64,000 bases of DNA from Betaproteobacteria bacterium. GTDB lineage: Bacteria > Pseudomonadota > Gammaproteobacteria > Burkholderiales > Ga0077523. Where the stretch lies: contig WGLR01000023.1 in assembly GCA_016125475.1 (NCBI GenBank), positions 1 to 64,000 on the forward strand, given 5' to 3'. Position numbers and translations under genes: made by a program. The notes under the pieces were generated by a model, which was not told the DNA's origin, searched no databases, and saw nothing but the letters and a program-made list of their open reading frames with translations. Every line of letters begins with the position of its first letter. Within the stretch, counting starts at the first letter, position 1. This document shows positions 53,609 to 62,988 of the stretch, piece after piece.

Positions 53609-54706
53609 GTGCGTATCCGCTTCATCGAACCCCTCTGGGTCAGACTCCCGATGCGACGCCCCATGCACATGGCCGGCGTCGACGTCGGTGTTGCCGACAA
53701 CGTGCTCGTCCGGATCGTGGCCGATTCGGGCGAGACCGGCTGGGGCGAGGCGGCTTCCGCCCCCACGATGACCGGAGAGACCCCCGAGGGGATGGTCGCG
53801 GCCGTGCGTCACCTCGCGCCGTTCCTGACGGGCATGCACGCCGAGGACTTCGAGGCACTCGACCGTGAGATGTCACGGAGGCTCCACGGCAACCCGGGTG
53901 CCCGGGCCGCGATCGACATCGCACTGCTCGACCTCGTGGCGCGGCACCGGAACGTGCCGGTCCACGCGCTCCTCGGTCCCGTGAAGCGAACGCGCGTCCC
54001 GGTGCTCTGGATGCTCGGAACCGGTGCGCTCGAGGGGGACGTCGCCGAGGCACGCCAGAAGCGTGACGCGGGCTGCGTCGCGTTCAAGGTCAAGGTGGGC
54101 GTCGCCGGTCCCCGCGAAGACGCCGTGCGCACCCTCGCCATCTGTGAGGCGGTCGGAGACGGGTGCCTGGTGAGCGCTGACGCGAACCAGGGTTTCGGGG
54201 TCGAACAGGCGATCGCGTACGTCCACGCGGTGGCTGGTTCGACCCTCGCATTCCTCGAGCAGCCGGTGGCCGCGGAAGACCTTCCCGGCATGGTCGCCGT
54301 CGCCGCCGCGAGCCGGCTTCCGGTCGGCGCCGACGAGGGGCTGCACGGCGTCGACGACATCCGGCGCCACCACGCTGCCGGCGCCGCGGCCGGGGGAAGT
54401 CTCAAGACGATCAAGTTCGGGGGCGTGCGGGCCGTATTCCGTGCGGGCCTCGTCTGCGAGGAACTCGGCATGCGCGTGAACCTCGCCTGCAAGGTCGCGG
54501 AGTCGAGCGTGGCCGCCGCGGCAGTCATGCACCTCGCCGCCGCACTGCCGGGCCTCGCGTGGGGCGTCAGTCTCTCGAACCAGTATCTGACCGAGGATCT
54601 CGTCTCGGACCCGGTGACCGTCGTTGCCGGGCACGCTCGGGTACCCGAAGGGCCGGGGCTCGGCGTGACGGTCGACGAGGACAGGGTTCGCGCACTGCGA
54701 CGCTGA
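53609..54706 (+). CDS. enolase-superfamily enzyme of muconate cycloisomerase/dipeptide epimerase type
   Basis: A 365-residue enolase-superfamily protein. The second-strand Lys pair is K160-V-K162 (AFKVKVG), metal ligands are Asp191 (SADANQG), Glu217 (FLEQP) and Asp242 (GADEGLHG), and Lys269 (KTIKFGG) lies on the opposite face. This two-lysine set defines the muconate lactonising subgroup, which includes dipeptide epimerases and succinylbenzoate synthases. It differs from the His-base enzyme at 7910. GTG at 53609 follows GGGGAG. Monocistronic and divergent from pstS. Confidence 0.85.
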   Translation: MRIRFIEPLWVRLPMRRPMHMAGVDVGVADNVLVRIVADSGETGWGEAASAPTMTGETPEGMVAAVRHLAPFLTGMHAEDFEALDREMSRRLHGNPGARAAIDIALLDLVARHRNVPVHALLGPVKRTRVPVLWMLGTGALEGDVAEARQKRDAGCVAFKVKVGVAGPREDAVRTLAICEAVGDGCLVSADANQGFGVEQAIAYVHAVAGSTLAFLEQPVAAEDLPGMVAVAAASRLPVGADEGLHGVDDIRRHHAAGAAAGGSLKTIKFGGVRAVFRAGLVCEELGMRVNLACKVAESSVAAAAVMHLAAALPGLAWGVSLSNQYLTEDLVSDPVTVVAGHARVPEGPGLGVTVDEDRVRALRR

Positions 54707-55080
54707 GGCGCCCGCGCACCCTGGCACGGGGCCGCATTTCCGTACGGTCACGAATCCGTCACGGTGCCGCAGCGACTGCCGCGCGGCCGCACGACGAAAC
54801 CGTCGGCGTCGAACGGTCGGGTCCTGCGGCAGGACATCCCGTTCAGGCGTGACCCCGCGGCGACGAGTCACTTTCGCGGGGCCGTGACGGACCCGGAACT
54901 GCCGGCCCCTGGTTCGGTCGATTTCGTGTTTGCCCTTGCCTGGCAAGGCACGCCGGCATATTCTAGTTTTGCGTTGGCACGAATGGATCTTGTCCTCGGA
55001 GGCGCGCTGCTGCCACGCGTGTGTCCCGGGAAGGGTCCCGTTCATCGCAGGACATGTCCAAGAACTACAGGAGAGACCTC
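54707..55080. other. intergenic region upstream of PEP-CTERM gene
   Basis: A 374-base gap. I looked for a sigma-54 type promoter (TGGCAC-TTGC) because PEP-CTERM genes often have one, and found only poorly spaced partial matches near 54941 and 54975. AGGAGAG before 55081 is the ribosome binding site. Confidence 0.4.
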
Positions 55081-56181
55081 ATGACCCCGATACGTTGCGG
55101 CTGCCTCGTTGCGGCCATGGCGGCGATGACGCAGGTGCCCGCATCTGCGATGCCGCTCGATCCCCTGGCATTCGGCTCGCTCGGCACGCTCTCGCTCGGT
55201 GCGGGCAGCTACACGATCGACACGAGCGGCGCCGCGCCGACGCTCTCGGGCAGTGGCGGCACGATCGCGACGGGCGTGATCACGAACCAGTCCACCACCT
55301 TCGATCCCGCCATCGCCGTGTTCGATTTCAGTTCGATCTCGATCGACTCCGGGGCGACCATCGTCGTGAGCGGCCCGAATCCGCTTGCGCTCCTGTCGAG
55401 AACAGGCTTCACGTTCGCGGGCTCGCTGGATGCGTCCGGTGGACCGGGCGGGAACCAGAACGCTGGTGCAGGCGGGACGGGCGGACCCGGCGGTGGTGCC
55501 GGCGGGGCGGGCGGTTCGGGCTCCGGTTCAGGAAGCCCCGGGGACGGGCCCGGCGGGGGCGGAGGCGGTTTCGCAGGACTCGGCAACGGGTCCTGGGGCG
55601 AGGGGGGTGCGTTCGGTGGCGACGGGACCAACCGCAATCCCGCGCTCACTCCTGCGGTTGCCTACGGCGATCTCCATGCAGCATTGCAGGGAGGCAGCGG
55701 TGGCGGAGGCTCGGGGCCGAACGTCTTCGGCAGCGGCGCGGGAGGCGGTGGCGGCGGTGGCGCGGTCGAGTTCGGCGCGACGAGCTTCCTCACGTTCGCG
55801 GGCGGGTCGGAAGTCCTCGCAAACGGCGGACTCGGAGGCGGCGGACTCGGTGTCATCGCGGGACAGGGGTCCGGTGGTGGCGTACTGCTGCACGCGCCGT
55901 CGATCGAGTTCCAGACCGACGCCAATGGCGTTCCGACTGTTGCCGCGAACGGCGATTCCGGCGGTCGCATCATGTTCGTGACACAGGACGGAACGGTTGC
56001 AGGCAATCTCTCGGGTGTCACCGTCGGAAAGTCGGCCGAGCTGACTGGCCATGAGGGGGTGATCACCTTCCGGTCCGTGTCGCCCGTGCCGGAACCTGCC
56101 GAGTGGGCTCTGCTGCTGGCGGGCGGCACGATGCTGGCGGGGCTCGGGTCCGCGCGCCGTGCGCGGCCGACCGGCGTCTGA
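55081..56181 (+). CDS. glycine-rich PEP-CTERM sorted surface protein
   Basis: A 366-residue exported protein with a signal peptide (LVAAMAAMTQVPASA-MP). The middle (residues about 119-245) is extremely glycine-rich, with GGXGG-type repeats. The C-terminus is a PEP-CTERM sorting signal: VPEPAEW, a hydrophobic helix (ALLLAGGTMLAGL) and an Arg-rich tail (SARRARP). An exosortase (EpsH type) encoded elsewhere should recognise and process it. PEP-CTERM proteins are linked to exopolysaccharide and floc or biofilm matrix. Confidence 0.85.
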   Translation: MTPIRCGCLVAAMAAMTQVPASAMPLDPLAFGSLGTLSLGAGSYTIDTSGAAPTLSGSGGTIATGVITNQSTTFDPAIAVFDFSSISIDSGATIVVSGPNPLALLSRTGFTFAGSLDASGGPGGNQNAGAGGTGGPGGGAGGAGGSGSGSGSPGDGPGGGGGGFAGLGNGSWGEGGAFGGDGTNRNPALTPAVAYGDLHAALQGGSGGGGSGPNVFGSGAGGGGGGGAVEFGATSFLTFAGGSEVLANGGLGGGGLGVIAGQGSGGGVLLHAPSIEFQTDANGVPTVAANGDSGGRIMFVTQDGTVAGNLSGVTVGKSAELTGHEGVITFRSVSPVPEPAEWALLLAGGTMLAGLGSARRARPTGV

Positions 56182-56230
56182 CGCAGGTGGTTCCGGTCCG
56201 GCCGCGTGACCGGCCGGACCGGCGTGTCCG

Positions 56231-57859
56231 TTAGGCGCCGAGCACGAACCCCTCGTATCCGTTCGCGGCGACGTCCGCGCAGATCCGGCGGTATTTCGGC
56301 ATCCCTCCCGCATAGGGCATGAACACGCGCGGCTTGCCCGGCACGTTCGCGCCGAGGTACCAGGAGTGCGACGCCTGCGGGAGCAGGGTGGCCGCGGCGG
56401 CCTCGTTCACCTGTGCGACCCAGGCGTCCATGGCCGCCTCCGTGGTCTCGATGCTGGACAGGCCGTTGCGTCGCATGTGGTCGATGTACGCCGTGATCCA
56501 TTCGACGTGCTGCTCGATCGGGACCGGCATGTTGCAGAGCACGGAGGGGCTCCCGGGACCGGTCACCATGAAGAGGTTCGGAAAGCCCGCGACCTGAAGC
56601 CCGAGATAGTTCCTGGGGCCGGCGGCCCACGCGTCCGCGAGACGCAGGCCGTCCCGGCCGCGGATGTCCATGCGCAGCATCGCGCCGGTCATCGCGTCGA
56701 ACCCCGTTGCGAACACGATGATGTCGAGCGGGTACTCGGCGTCCCGGGTGCGGATGCCTTCGGGCGTGATGCGCTCGATGGGGGTGGCACGCACGTCCAC
56801 GAGCGTGACGTTGTCGCGGTTGAAGGTCTCGAAGTAGCCCGTGTCGATCGGCGGACGCTTGGCCGCGTACGGATGGTCGATGGCCGCCAGCTTCTCCGCG
56901 GTCAGGGGATCCTTCACGATCTCGCGGATCTTGTTCTTGATGAACGTCGCCGCGGTCTCGTTGGCTGCCGGATCCGAGAGGAGGTCGCGGAACGTCGCGC
57001 GGAACTGCAGGCCGCCCTTCGCCCACGCCGCCTCGTAGATCGCCTCGCGTTCCTTCTGCGGGGTGTCCACCGCACGTCGATCCGAGATGAGGAAGGGGTG
57101 GGCGTTGTAGCTCGTGTGCATCGTGCGCCGGATGTCGGCGGCGTGTTCCTTCGCGTAGCGCCGGAACTCCTGCGTGAGCGGTGCGTTCCGGGCGGGCACG
57201 CTGTAGTTCGCGGTGCGCTGGAACACGGTCAGGTGGGCAGCCGTCTCCGCGATGACGGGCGCGGCCTGGATGCCGGTCGATCCTGTGCCGACGAGACCGA
57301 CGCGTGCCCCGCCGAAGTCGACGCCCCCATGGGGCCACTCGCCCGTGTGGTACCAGCGGCCCGCGAACGACGCGAGTCCCGGGATGTCGGGGACGTTCGC
57401 CGAGGACAGGCAGCCCACGGCCGCAACGAGAAAGCGCGTGGAGAGCCGTTCCCCGCCTGCCGTGGTGACTTCCCAGAGCCTGCTTTCCTCGTCGTAGGTC
57501 GCCCCCGTGACGCGCGTGTCGAAGCGGATGCTGCGCTTCAGATCGAAACGCTCGGCCACGTGATCGAGGTAGCGCAGGATCTCGGGCTGGCCCGGGTAGC
57601 GCTCCGACCATTCCCATTCCTGCGTGAGGGCGTCCGAGAAGGAATAGCAGTACGCGTGACTTTCCGAATCGCAGCGAGCGCCCGGATAGCGGTTCCAGTA
57701 CCACGTCCCCCCGACTCCGGACGCCGACTCGAGGATCTCGACGTTCAGGCCGAGCCGGTCGCGCAGACACAGCAGCTGGTACAGGCCGGAGAATCCGGCG
57801 CCGACGATCAGTGCATCGAAGGGGACGCCCTGGGCGCCTCCGGAACGAACCTCGGTCAT
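56231..57859 (-). CDS. Baeyer-Villiger-type flavin monooxygenase
   Basis: A 542-residue FAD/NADPH enzyme. FAD-binding VGAGFSGL is at residues 19-26, and the Baeyer-Villiger fingerprint, here FAGRWYHTGEWP, at residues 165-176. A second Rossmann GLVGTGSTGIQ follows. WYWNRYPGARCDSESHAYCY is also characteristic of cyclohexanone/phenylacetone monooxygenases. It likely oxidises ketones to esters or lactones. Convergent with the PEP-CTERM gene; upstream lies a SAM methyltransferase gene on the same strand, 223 bases away. Confidence 0.88.
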   Translation of the reverse strand: MTEVRSGGAQGVPFDALIVGAGFSGLYQLLCLRDRLGLNVEILESASGVGGTWYWNRYPGARCDSESHAYCYSFSDALTQEWEWSERYPGQPEILRYLDHVAERFDLKRSIRFDTRVTGATYDEESRLWEVTTAGGERLSTRFLVAAVGCLSSANVPDIPGLASFAGRWYHTGEWPHGGVDFGGARVGLVGTGSTGIQAAPVIAETAAHLTVFQRTANYSVPARNAPLTQEFRRYAKEHAADIRRTMHTSYNAHPFLISDRRAVDTPQKEREAIYEAAWAKGGLQFRATFRDLLSDPAANETAATFIKNKIREIVKDPLTAEKLAAIDHPYAAKRPPIDTGYFETFNRDNVTLVDVRATPIERITPEGIRTRDAEYPLDIIVFATGFDAMTGAMLRMDIRGRDGLRLADAWAAGPRNYLGLQVAGFPNLFMVTGPGSPSVLCNMPVPIEQHVEWITAYIDHMRRNGLSSIETTEAAMDAWVAQVNEAAAATLLPQASHSWYLGANVPGKPRVFMPYAGGMPKYRRICADVAANGYEGFVLGA

Positions 57860-58082
57860 GCTCTCCACCCCGTGCTGGCCGGCAGTTCGTGGCGGGGCCA
57901 CGGCCGGCGGTGCGATGTTCGATCGACGGGAGCGATGCCCGCGATCGTCCTTCGCCGGGCCCGGGCGACCATCGGGCGCCCGTGAACCCGGACCGGCGGA
58001 GATTATGGACCATGGGCCCGCGGGCGGTCGCCGGACACGTGGCGCCCGGCTCGCCGCGCGGGAGAAGGCGCGGAGACGGTGT

Positions 58083-58925
58083 TCAGCTCCTGCGTGTCAT
58101 CACGACTTCCACGTATTCGCCGGGCGCGGCGAGAGAACCGTCGGTCGCGCGGTTGAACCGCTCCGCGAGTGCCACGAGATCGTCCGCGAGCGCGGACTGC
58201 CCGGCAGCGTCGAGTGTGCCGAAGGCCTTCTCCATCGGGCCGTAGTACGTGCGGAACACGTCCAGCCAGTGCCGGGCGTTCCGGTAGCGGAACACGTAGT
58301 CCCGGCGATCGATCGTGAGCGCGGTGCAGGTCGCGCCGAACAGTTCCTGCAGCCGGGGCTCCGTCCCCCAGAGCGCCGGCGACTTCACGCCTGCGGGCGG
58401 CGGCACGTACCGGCCGATGAGCTTGAAGAGCTCCCCGATGAAGCTCGACGGTGTCCAGTTCGCGAGCCCGATGCGGCCGCCGGGCCGGCACACCCTCGCC
58501 ATCTCGGCCGCGGCGCGGTCCTGATCCGGCGTGAACATGACCCCGAACGTCGACATCACGACGTCGAAGGCCCCGTCCGCGAACGGCAGCGCCTCGCAGT
58601 CCGCCTCCCGGAAGTCCACGGTGAGCCCGTCGGCCGCGGCGCGTGCACGTCCCCGGTCGAGGAGGGCGGGTACGTAGTCCGAGGAGGTGACGTCTGCGTG
58701 GCGACGGGCAGCCGCGAGCGTCGCGTTGCCGTTGCCGGCGGCGACGTCGAGCACGCGCTCGCCGGCGTGAAGATCGAGCGCTTCGCAGAGGGACTCGCCC
58801 ACGATCTGGAGCGTAACGCCGATCACGGCATAGTCGCCGGCGGACCACGCCGACTGCTGTCTGCGCTTGACGGCGGGAAGATCGGGAGTGGCAAGGGTGG
58901 CAGCGGTGGCCGTGGCGGCGGACAT
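58083..58925 (-). CDS. class I SAM-dependent methyltransferase
   Basis: A 280-residue methyltransferase with SAM motif VLDVAAGNGNATLAAARR, DYVPALLDRGRARA, and ADCEALPFADGAFDVVMSTFGVMFTPD, the UbiE/UbiG-like pattern. Substrate unknown. ATG at 58925 gives a short Ala/Thr-rich lead before the domain; the frame reaching 59324 is not supported. It diverges from the large regulator gene at 59143. Confidence 0.82.
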   Translation of the reverse strand: MSAATATAATLATPDLPAVKRRQQSAWSAGDYAVIGVTLQIVGESLCEALDLHAGERVLDVAAGNGNATLAAARRHADVTSSDYVPALLDRGRARAAADGLTVDFREADCEALPFADGAFDVVMSTFGVMFTPDQDRAAAEMARVCRPGGRIGLANWTPSSFIGELFKLIGRYVPPPAGVKSPALWGTEPRLQELFGATCTALTIDRRDYVFRYRNARHWLDVFRTYYGPMEKAFGTLDAAGQSALADDLVALAERFNRATDGSLAAPGEYVEVVMTRRS

Positions 58926-59142
58926 GGTCGTTCTCCTGAAGTCGGTTGTCGGAACGGGATGCGTCGCTCGTGTGCCGGGCCTCGGGGCCGCGCCGATTGA
59001 CGTGGGCCCATTTCGCGTCATCATGGCCGTTCCGGGGTCCCGGAAACCGGGACAGGACGCGGGACAGGCACCGGGACAGCCGTGTCGCCGGAAAGCCGGA
59101 TGCCGCCGGTACCGACGGCGTTGATGCAGGGGATGGGGCGAG

Positions 59143-62100
59143 GTGCAGGAGAGCACGGATTCCTTCGGGTACTGGTTGCGGCGACGGCGCAAGGCGCTGG
59201 ACCTTACCCAGGAAGCGCTGGCCGCGCGTGTCCACTGCTCGGGCTTCACGATTCGCAAGATCGAAGCCGACGAACGCCGCCCGTCCCGCCCGCTCGCCGA
59301 CCGTCTCGCCATCGCGCTGGGCATCCCCGAGGAGGAACGGGCCGGATTTCTGGCGGCCGCGCGTGCGGTGCGCGCGGTACATCACCTTCCACTCGCCGTG
59401 CCGGTGTCCGTCACGGGCGTGGAAGCGCCTGTGCCCGCCGCGCAGGCGGGCCGCGTCGCCGACGGCGACGGGATGCCCTTCGTGGGGAGAGAGCTCGAAC
59501 TCGGGCTCATGGACGAACTCCTGCGGCGCGCGACCGCCGGTACGGGTGCCGTGGTGCTGATCGAGGGCGAGCCCGGAATCGGCAAGAGCCGCCTCATCCG
59601 AGAGGCCGCGGCCGTCGCGCGCGCCCGGGGCCTGCCGGTCTTCCAGACGAACTGCTACGAGATCGAGCGCGGGATACCCTACCAGCCCGTGATCGCGCTC
59701 GTGTCACGCCTGCTCGACGACGCCTGGACCGCCGTGCCGGGCGGACTCTCCGCGGTGTCGCTCGCGGAGCTCGCGGGGATCGCGCCGGCCGTGGCGGAAC
59801 GCTTTCAGGAACTGCCGAACCTGTCCGGCGGGTTTCCCGAGGCGAGACAGGCCCGGCTCGCGCACGCGATCGGCCAACTCATCGAGGTGGTCCGCCGCGA
59901 CCGGCCGCTCGTCCTCGTGGCGGACAACATCCACTGGGCCGACGAGGCCAGCCTGCGGGTCCTGCACTTTCTCGCGCGGCGTTCCGCGGAGGTTCCGCTG
60001 CTCCTGATCTTCGCGTGCCGTGACGATGCCCTCGAGACGGACGAACGGCTCGCGGGTTTCGCCGAGAGCCTCGGCCGGGAGGTCGGGGCCCGGCGAGTCC
60101 CGCTGCACCGGCTCGAACTCGCGGCGACCGAGCGTCTCCTGGCGTCGCTCGGCCACGCCGCCGGTCTCGCCGAGCGGCTGCACCGGGAGACCGACGGCAA
60201 CCCGTTTTTCCTCACGTCCATCCTGCATGCCTTCGACGCCGGTGAACTCGGTCCCGTCGGACCCGGGCCGGACGGCCATGCACTGCTGCCCGACACGCTG
60301 CGTACCGCAGTGCGCGGGCGCATCGCGCAGGTGCCCCCGGCAGGCCGGACGGTACTCGAGGCCGCGTCGGTGTTCGGCGGACGCTTCGACTTCGACACGC
60401 TGCTCGACGCGACCGGCATGCCCGAGCCGGAACTCCTCGACGCGCTCGACGTGCTCGCGAGACGCCATCTCCTGCGCGAAGTCCCCGGGGAGGATTCCTT
60501 CGACTTCTCGCACGACAAGATCCGCGAGGTCGTGCACGACGATCTCGGCAGCGCGCGGCGCCGGCACCTGAACCGGCTCGTCGCCGAGGCCCTCGAGCGC
60601 AGACCGCACGACGCGTCACACGAGCGTGACGCCCGCCTCGCCGAGCACTTCGTGCGGGCGCACGACTGGCCGAGGGCGCTGCGACATCTCGTCGTCGCCG
60701 CCTCGCGCGCTCAGGCCCTGTTCGCGCTGCGCGACGCGCTCGACCTGTTCGATCGGGCGGTGTCGCTGTCGGAAGCCCACCCGGGTGCGCTCGACGAAGT
60801 CGCCCTGGTGGACCTGTTCGAACGGCGCGGCGAGGCGCGCGTGCAGGCCGGTCAGACGGATGGGGCCGTGGCCGATTTCGGGCGCGTCATCACCGCAGCG
60901 AGCGCGAGCGGTGACGAAGCACGCGCACGGCACGCACGCATCCTGCTAGGCATGGCGTATCGCCGGGCCGATGCCTACGAGCATGCGACGCAGTGTCTGT
61001 TCGCGGTTCTCGAGCAGGCCCGTGCCATGCACGACCCGCATCAGGCGGCCGACATCCTCTATCACCTCGGTACCGTCGCCTGGAGCACGGGGCGCAACGA
61101 CCGCGCCGTCGGATTCCACGCAGAGGCGGTCCACCTCTGCGAGGAAGAGGGGTTTCGCGATCTGGTGGCGGTCCAGGCTTTCCACGGCCGGGGCGAGAGT
61201 CACTTCGCGAGCGCCGAGCCGCGTGAGGCGATCGCCTGCTACGCGCGCTCTCTCGAACTCGCAAGGGCGATCGGTGACCGGAGCTACGAGTGCGAGAACC
61301 TCATGATGATCGGTCACGCCTGCACCGGCACGCGCGGAATAGGCGACTACGCGCGCGCGACGGCGACCTTCGAGCAGGCGCTCTCCATCGCGGAGGCCGC
61401 GGATCTGCAGTGGCACGTCGCGCCCACCGTGCTCGGTCTCGAACACGTCCGTGCGTGCACGGGGCACTACGGGCAGGCATGGAGCGGGATGCGGGACATG
61501 CTCGCCACGCTCGAGAGTCTCGGGCAGGTGCGCTATCAGTTCATCGCGTACGCCGTCATCGGCCAGCTTCTGCTCGACCTCGACCTGGCGCAGCGCACCG
61601 CGGAATTCATGGATCGTGCGGTGGTGCTCGCGCGCGACACGGGCATCCGTTACTGGGTGCCGACGATCGAGGCGCACCGGGCCGTCGCACTCGCACGGCT
61701 CGGCGAGCGGGATCTCGTTCCCCGTCTTCGCAGCGTTCTCGACGAGACGCGCGAACGCGCGGAGCGCTATCACCTCGTGCGGTGTCTGGACGGGCTCGCG
61801 GAAGTCGCGCTCGCGTCCGGCGACACGCACTGCGTGCACGCGTGCGCGGACGAACTGTGCGCACTCGCGCGCGCGGGCGGGCTCAGGGAACTCGAGGCGA
61901 CGGCGCACCGGTGGCGCGCGGAGGCGCTGTTCGCGGAGAAGGCGTACTCGCGTGCGGAGGCGGCGTTCCTGGCGGCGGACGCGATCGCGCGGGACGTGGG
62001 GCGCATGCGCCTGCAGCTGGACGTGTCGTCGGGTCTCGCGCGCACCTGCGACGCGCTCGGCCGTGACGACGACGCGCGTCGTCACGGCGAGGCTGCGCGG

Positions 62101-62181
62101 AGCGTGGCCCGTGCGATCGTGGCGAGCCTCGGATCCTGCGGCCTGGAGGCCGGACTGGAGGTCGGCGGGCGGTCGCGGTAA
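59143..62181 (+). CDS. HTH-AAA-TPR transcriptional regulator (STAND-like)
   Basis: A 1012-residue regulator. Residues about 8-65 form an XRE-type HTH (LRRRRKALDLTQEALAARV, SGFTIRKIEADERRPSRPLADRLA). An ATPase domain with Walker A GEPGIGKSR near residue 142 and Walker B-like VLVADNIHWADEAS near 260 follows, and then a long TPR-rich C-terminal region (residues about 500-1000). This is MalT/STAND-like but with HTH at the front and no LuxR domain at the back. GTG at 59143 is the start. It probably controls the divergent methyltransferase and monooxygenase genes. Confidence 0.8.
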   Translation: MQESTDSFGYWLRRRRKALDLTQEALAARVHCSGFTIRKIEADERRPSRPLADRLAIALGIPEEERAGFLAAARAVRAVHHLPLAVPVSVTGVEAPVPAAQAGRVADGDGMPFVGRELELGLMDELLRRATAGTGAVVLIEGEPGIGKSRLIREAAAVARARGLPVFQTNCYEIERGIPYQPVIALVSRLLDDAWTAVPGGLSAVSLAELAGIAPAVAERFQELPNLSGGFPEARQARLAHAIGQLIEVVRRDRPLVLVADNIHWADEASLRVLHFLARRSAEVPLLLIFACRDDALETDERLAGFAESLGREVGARRVPLHRLELAATERLLASLGHAAGLAERLHRETDGNPFFLTSILHAFDAGELGPVGPGPDGHALLPDTLRTAVRGRIAQVPPAGRTVLEAASVFGGRFDFDTLLDATGMPEPELLDALDVLARRHLLREVPGEDSFDFSHDKIREVVHDDLGSARRRHLNRLVAEALERRPHDASHERDARLAEHFVRAHDWPRALRHLVVAASRAQALFALRDALDLFDRAVSLSEAHPGALDEVALVDLFERRGEARVQAGQTDGAVADFGRVITAASASGDEARARHARILLGMAYRRADAYEHATQCLFAVLEQARAMHDPHQAADILYHLGTVAWSTGRNDRAVGFHAEAVHLCEEEGFRDLVAVQAFHGRGESHFASAEPREAIACYARSLELARAIGDRSYECENLMMIGHACTGTRGIGDYARATATFEQALSIAEAADLQWHVAPTVLGLEHVRACTGHYGQAWSGMRDMLATLESLGQVRYQFIAYAVIGQLLLDLDLAQRTAEFMDRAVVLARDTGIRYWVPTIEAHRAVALARLGERDLVPRLRSVLDETRERAERYHLVRCLDGLAEVALASGDTHCVHACADELCALARAGGLRELEATAHRWRAEALFAEKAYSRAEAAFLAADAIARDVGRMRLQLDVSSGLARTCDALGRDDDARRHGEAARSVARAIVASLGSCGLEAGLEVGGRSR

Positions 62182-62195
62182 CTGCCGTGCCGCGG

Positions 62196-62963
62196 CTAGC
62201 GCGCACCCGACGCGAGAAAGCCGCCGTCGACCGGAATCACGATGCCCGTCACGTACGCCGCGCCGTCCGACGCGAGGTAGGACGCCGCCGCCGCGATCTC
62301 CTCCGGCGTGCCGTAGCGGTTCATCGGGATCGCGCTCGTGTACGCGTGCCGGAACTCGGCGGAATGGAGCACGCGCGTCATCGGCGTGTCCACGGGGCCC
62401 GGTGCGATCGCGTTCGCGGTCACGTGGTGTTCGGCGAGTTCGACGGCCATCTGCCGCGTGAGGCCGATCACCGCTGCCTTCGACGTCCCGTAGGCGGTAC
62501 GTCCGAGTCCCACGGCGCGCATGCCCGCGACCGACGCGATGTTGATGATCCGGCCCCAGCGTGCGCGCATCATGATGCGGGCCGCGTGCTGGGCGCACAG
62601 AAGCGTGCCCGTCACGTTGACGTTCAGGTGAGCCTGCCAGCTGTCGAGCGGGAACTCCACGAACGGGAAGGTCTTCGCGATGCCGGCGTTGTTCACGAGC
62701 ACGTCGCACCGTCCCCACTGCCGGTCGATCGCCTCGAACGCCGCCGCGACCGACGCGGCGTTGCCGACGTCGAGCCGGACGGGCGAGGCCGCGAAGCCGT
62801 CGCGAACGAGCGCGTCGGCCTTGTTGCGGGCTTCCGTTTCGTCGATGTCGCCGATCAGCACGCGCATCCCGTCCGCCGCGAGCCTGTCGGCGATGGCGGC
62901 GCCGATGCCTTTCGCAGCGCCCGTGATCAGTGCGATGCGCGGTGTACCGTTGTCCGTTGTCAT
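62196..62963 (-). CDS. short-chain dehydrogenase/reductase
   Basis: A 255-residue classical SDR: TGAAKGIG (residues 14-21), NNAG, catalytic Ser in NIASVAG, YGTSKAA pair and C-terminal IPVDGGFLASG. It lies 25 bases after the DUF1537 kinase gene on the same strand, so it may oxidise a sugar acid in the same pathway. Convergent with the large regulator gene, 14 bases apart. Confidence 0.87.
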   Translation of the reverse strand: MTTDNGTPRIALITGAAKGIGAAIADRLAADGMRVLIGDIDETEARNKADALVRDGFAASPVRLDVGNAASVAAAFEAIDRQWGRCDVLVNNAGIAKTFPFVEFPLDSWQAHLNVNVTGTLLCAQHAARIMMRARWGRIINIASVAGMRAVGLGRTAYGTSKAAVIGLTRQMAVELAEHHVTANAIAPGPVDTPMTRVLHSAEFRHAYTSAIPMNRYGTPEEIAAAASYLASDGAAYVTGIVIPVDGGFLASGAR

Positions 62964-62988
62964 GGCATGGTTCCGTTCAGGTTTCGAT

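Noticed and set aside
54930-54990. Sigma-54 promoter for the PEP-CTERM gene
   Set aside because: TGGCA/TGGCAC words occur at 54941 and 54975 but the -12 GC element is missing or at the wrong distance in both.
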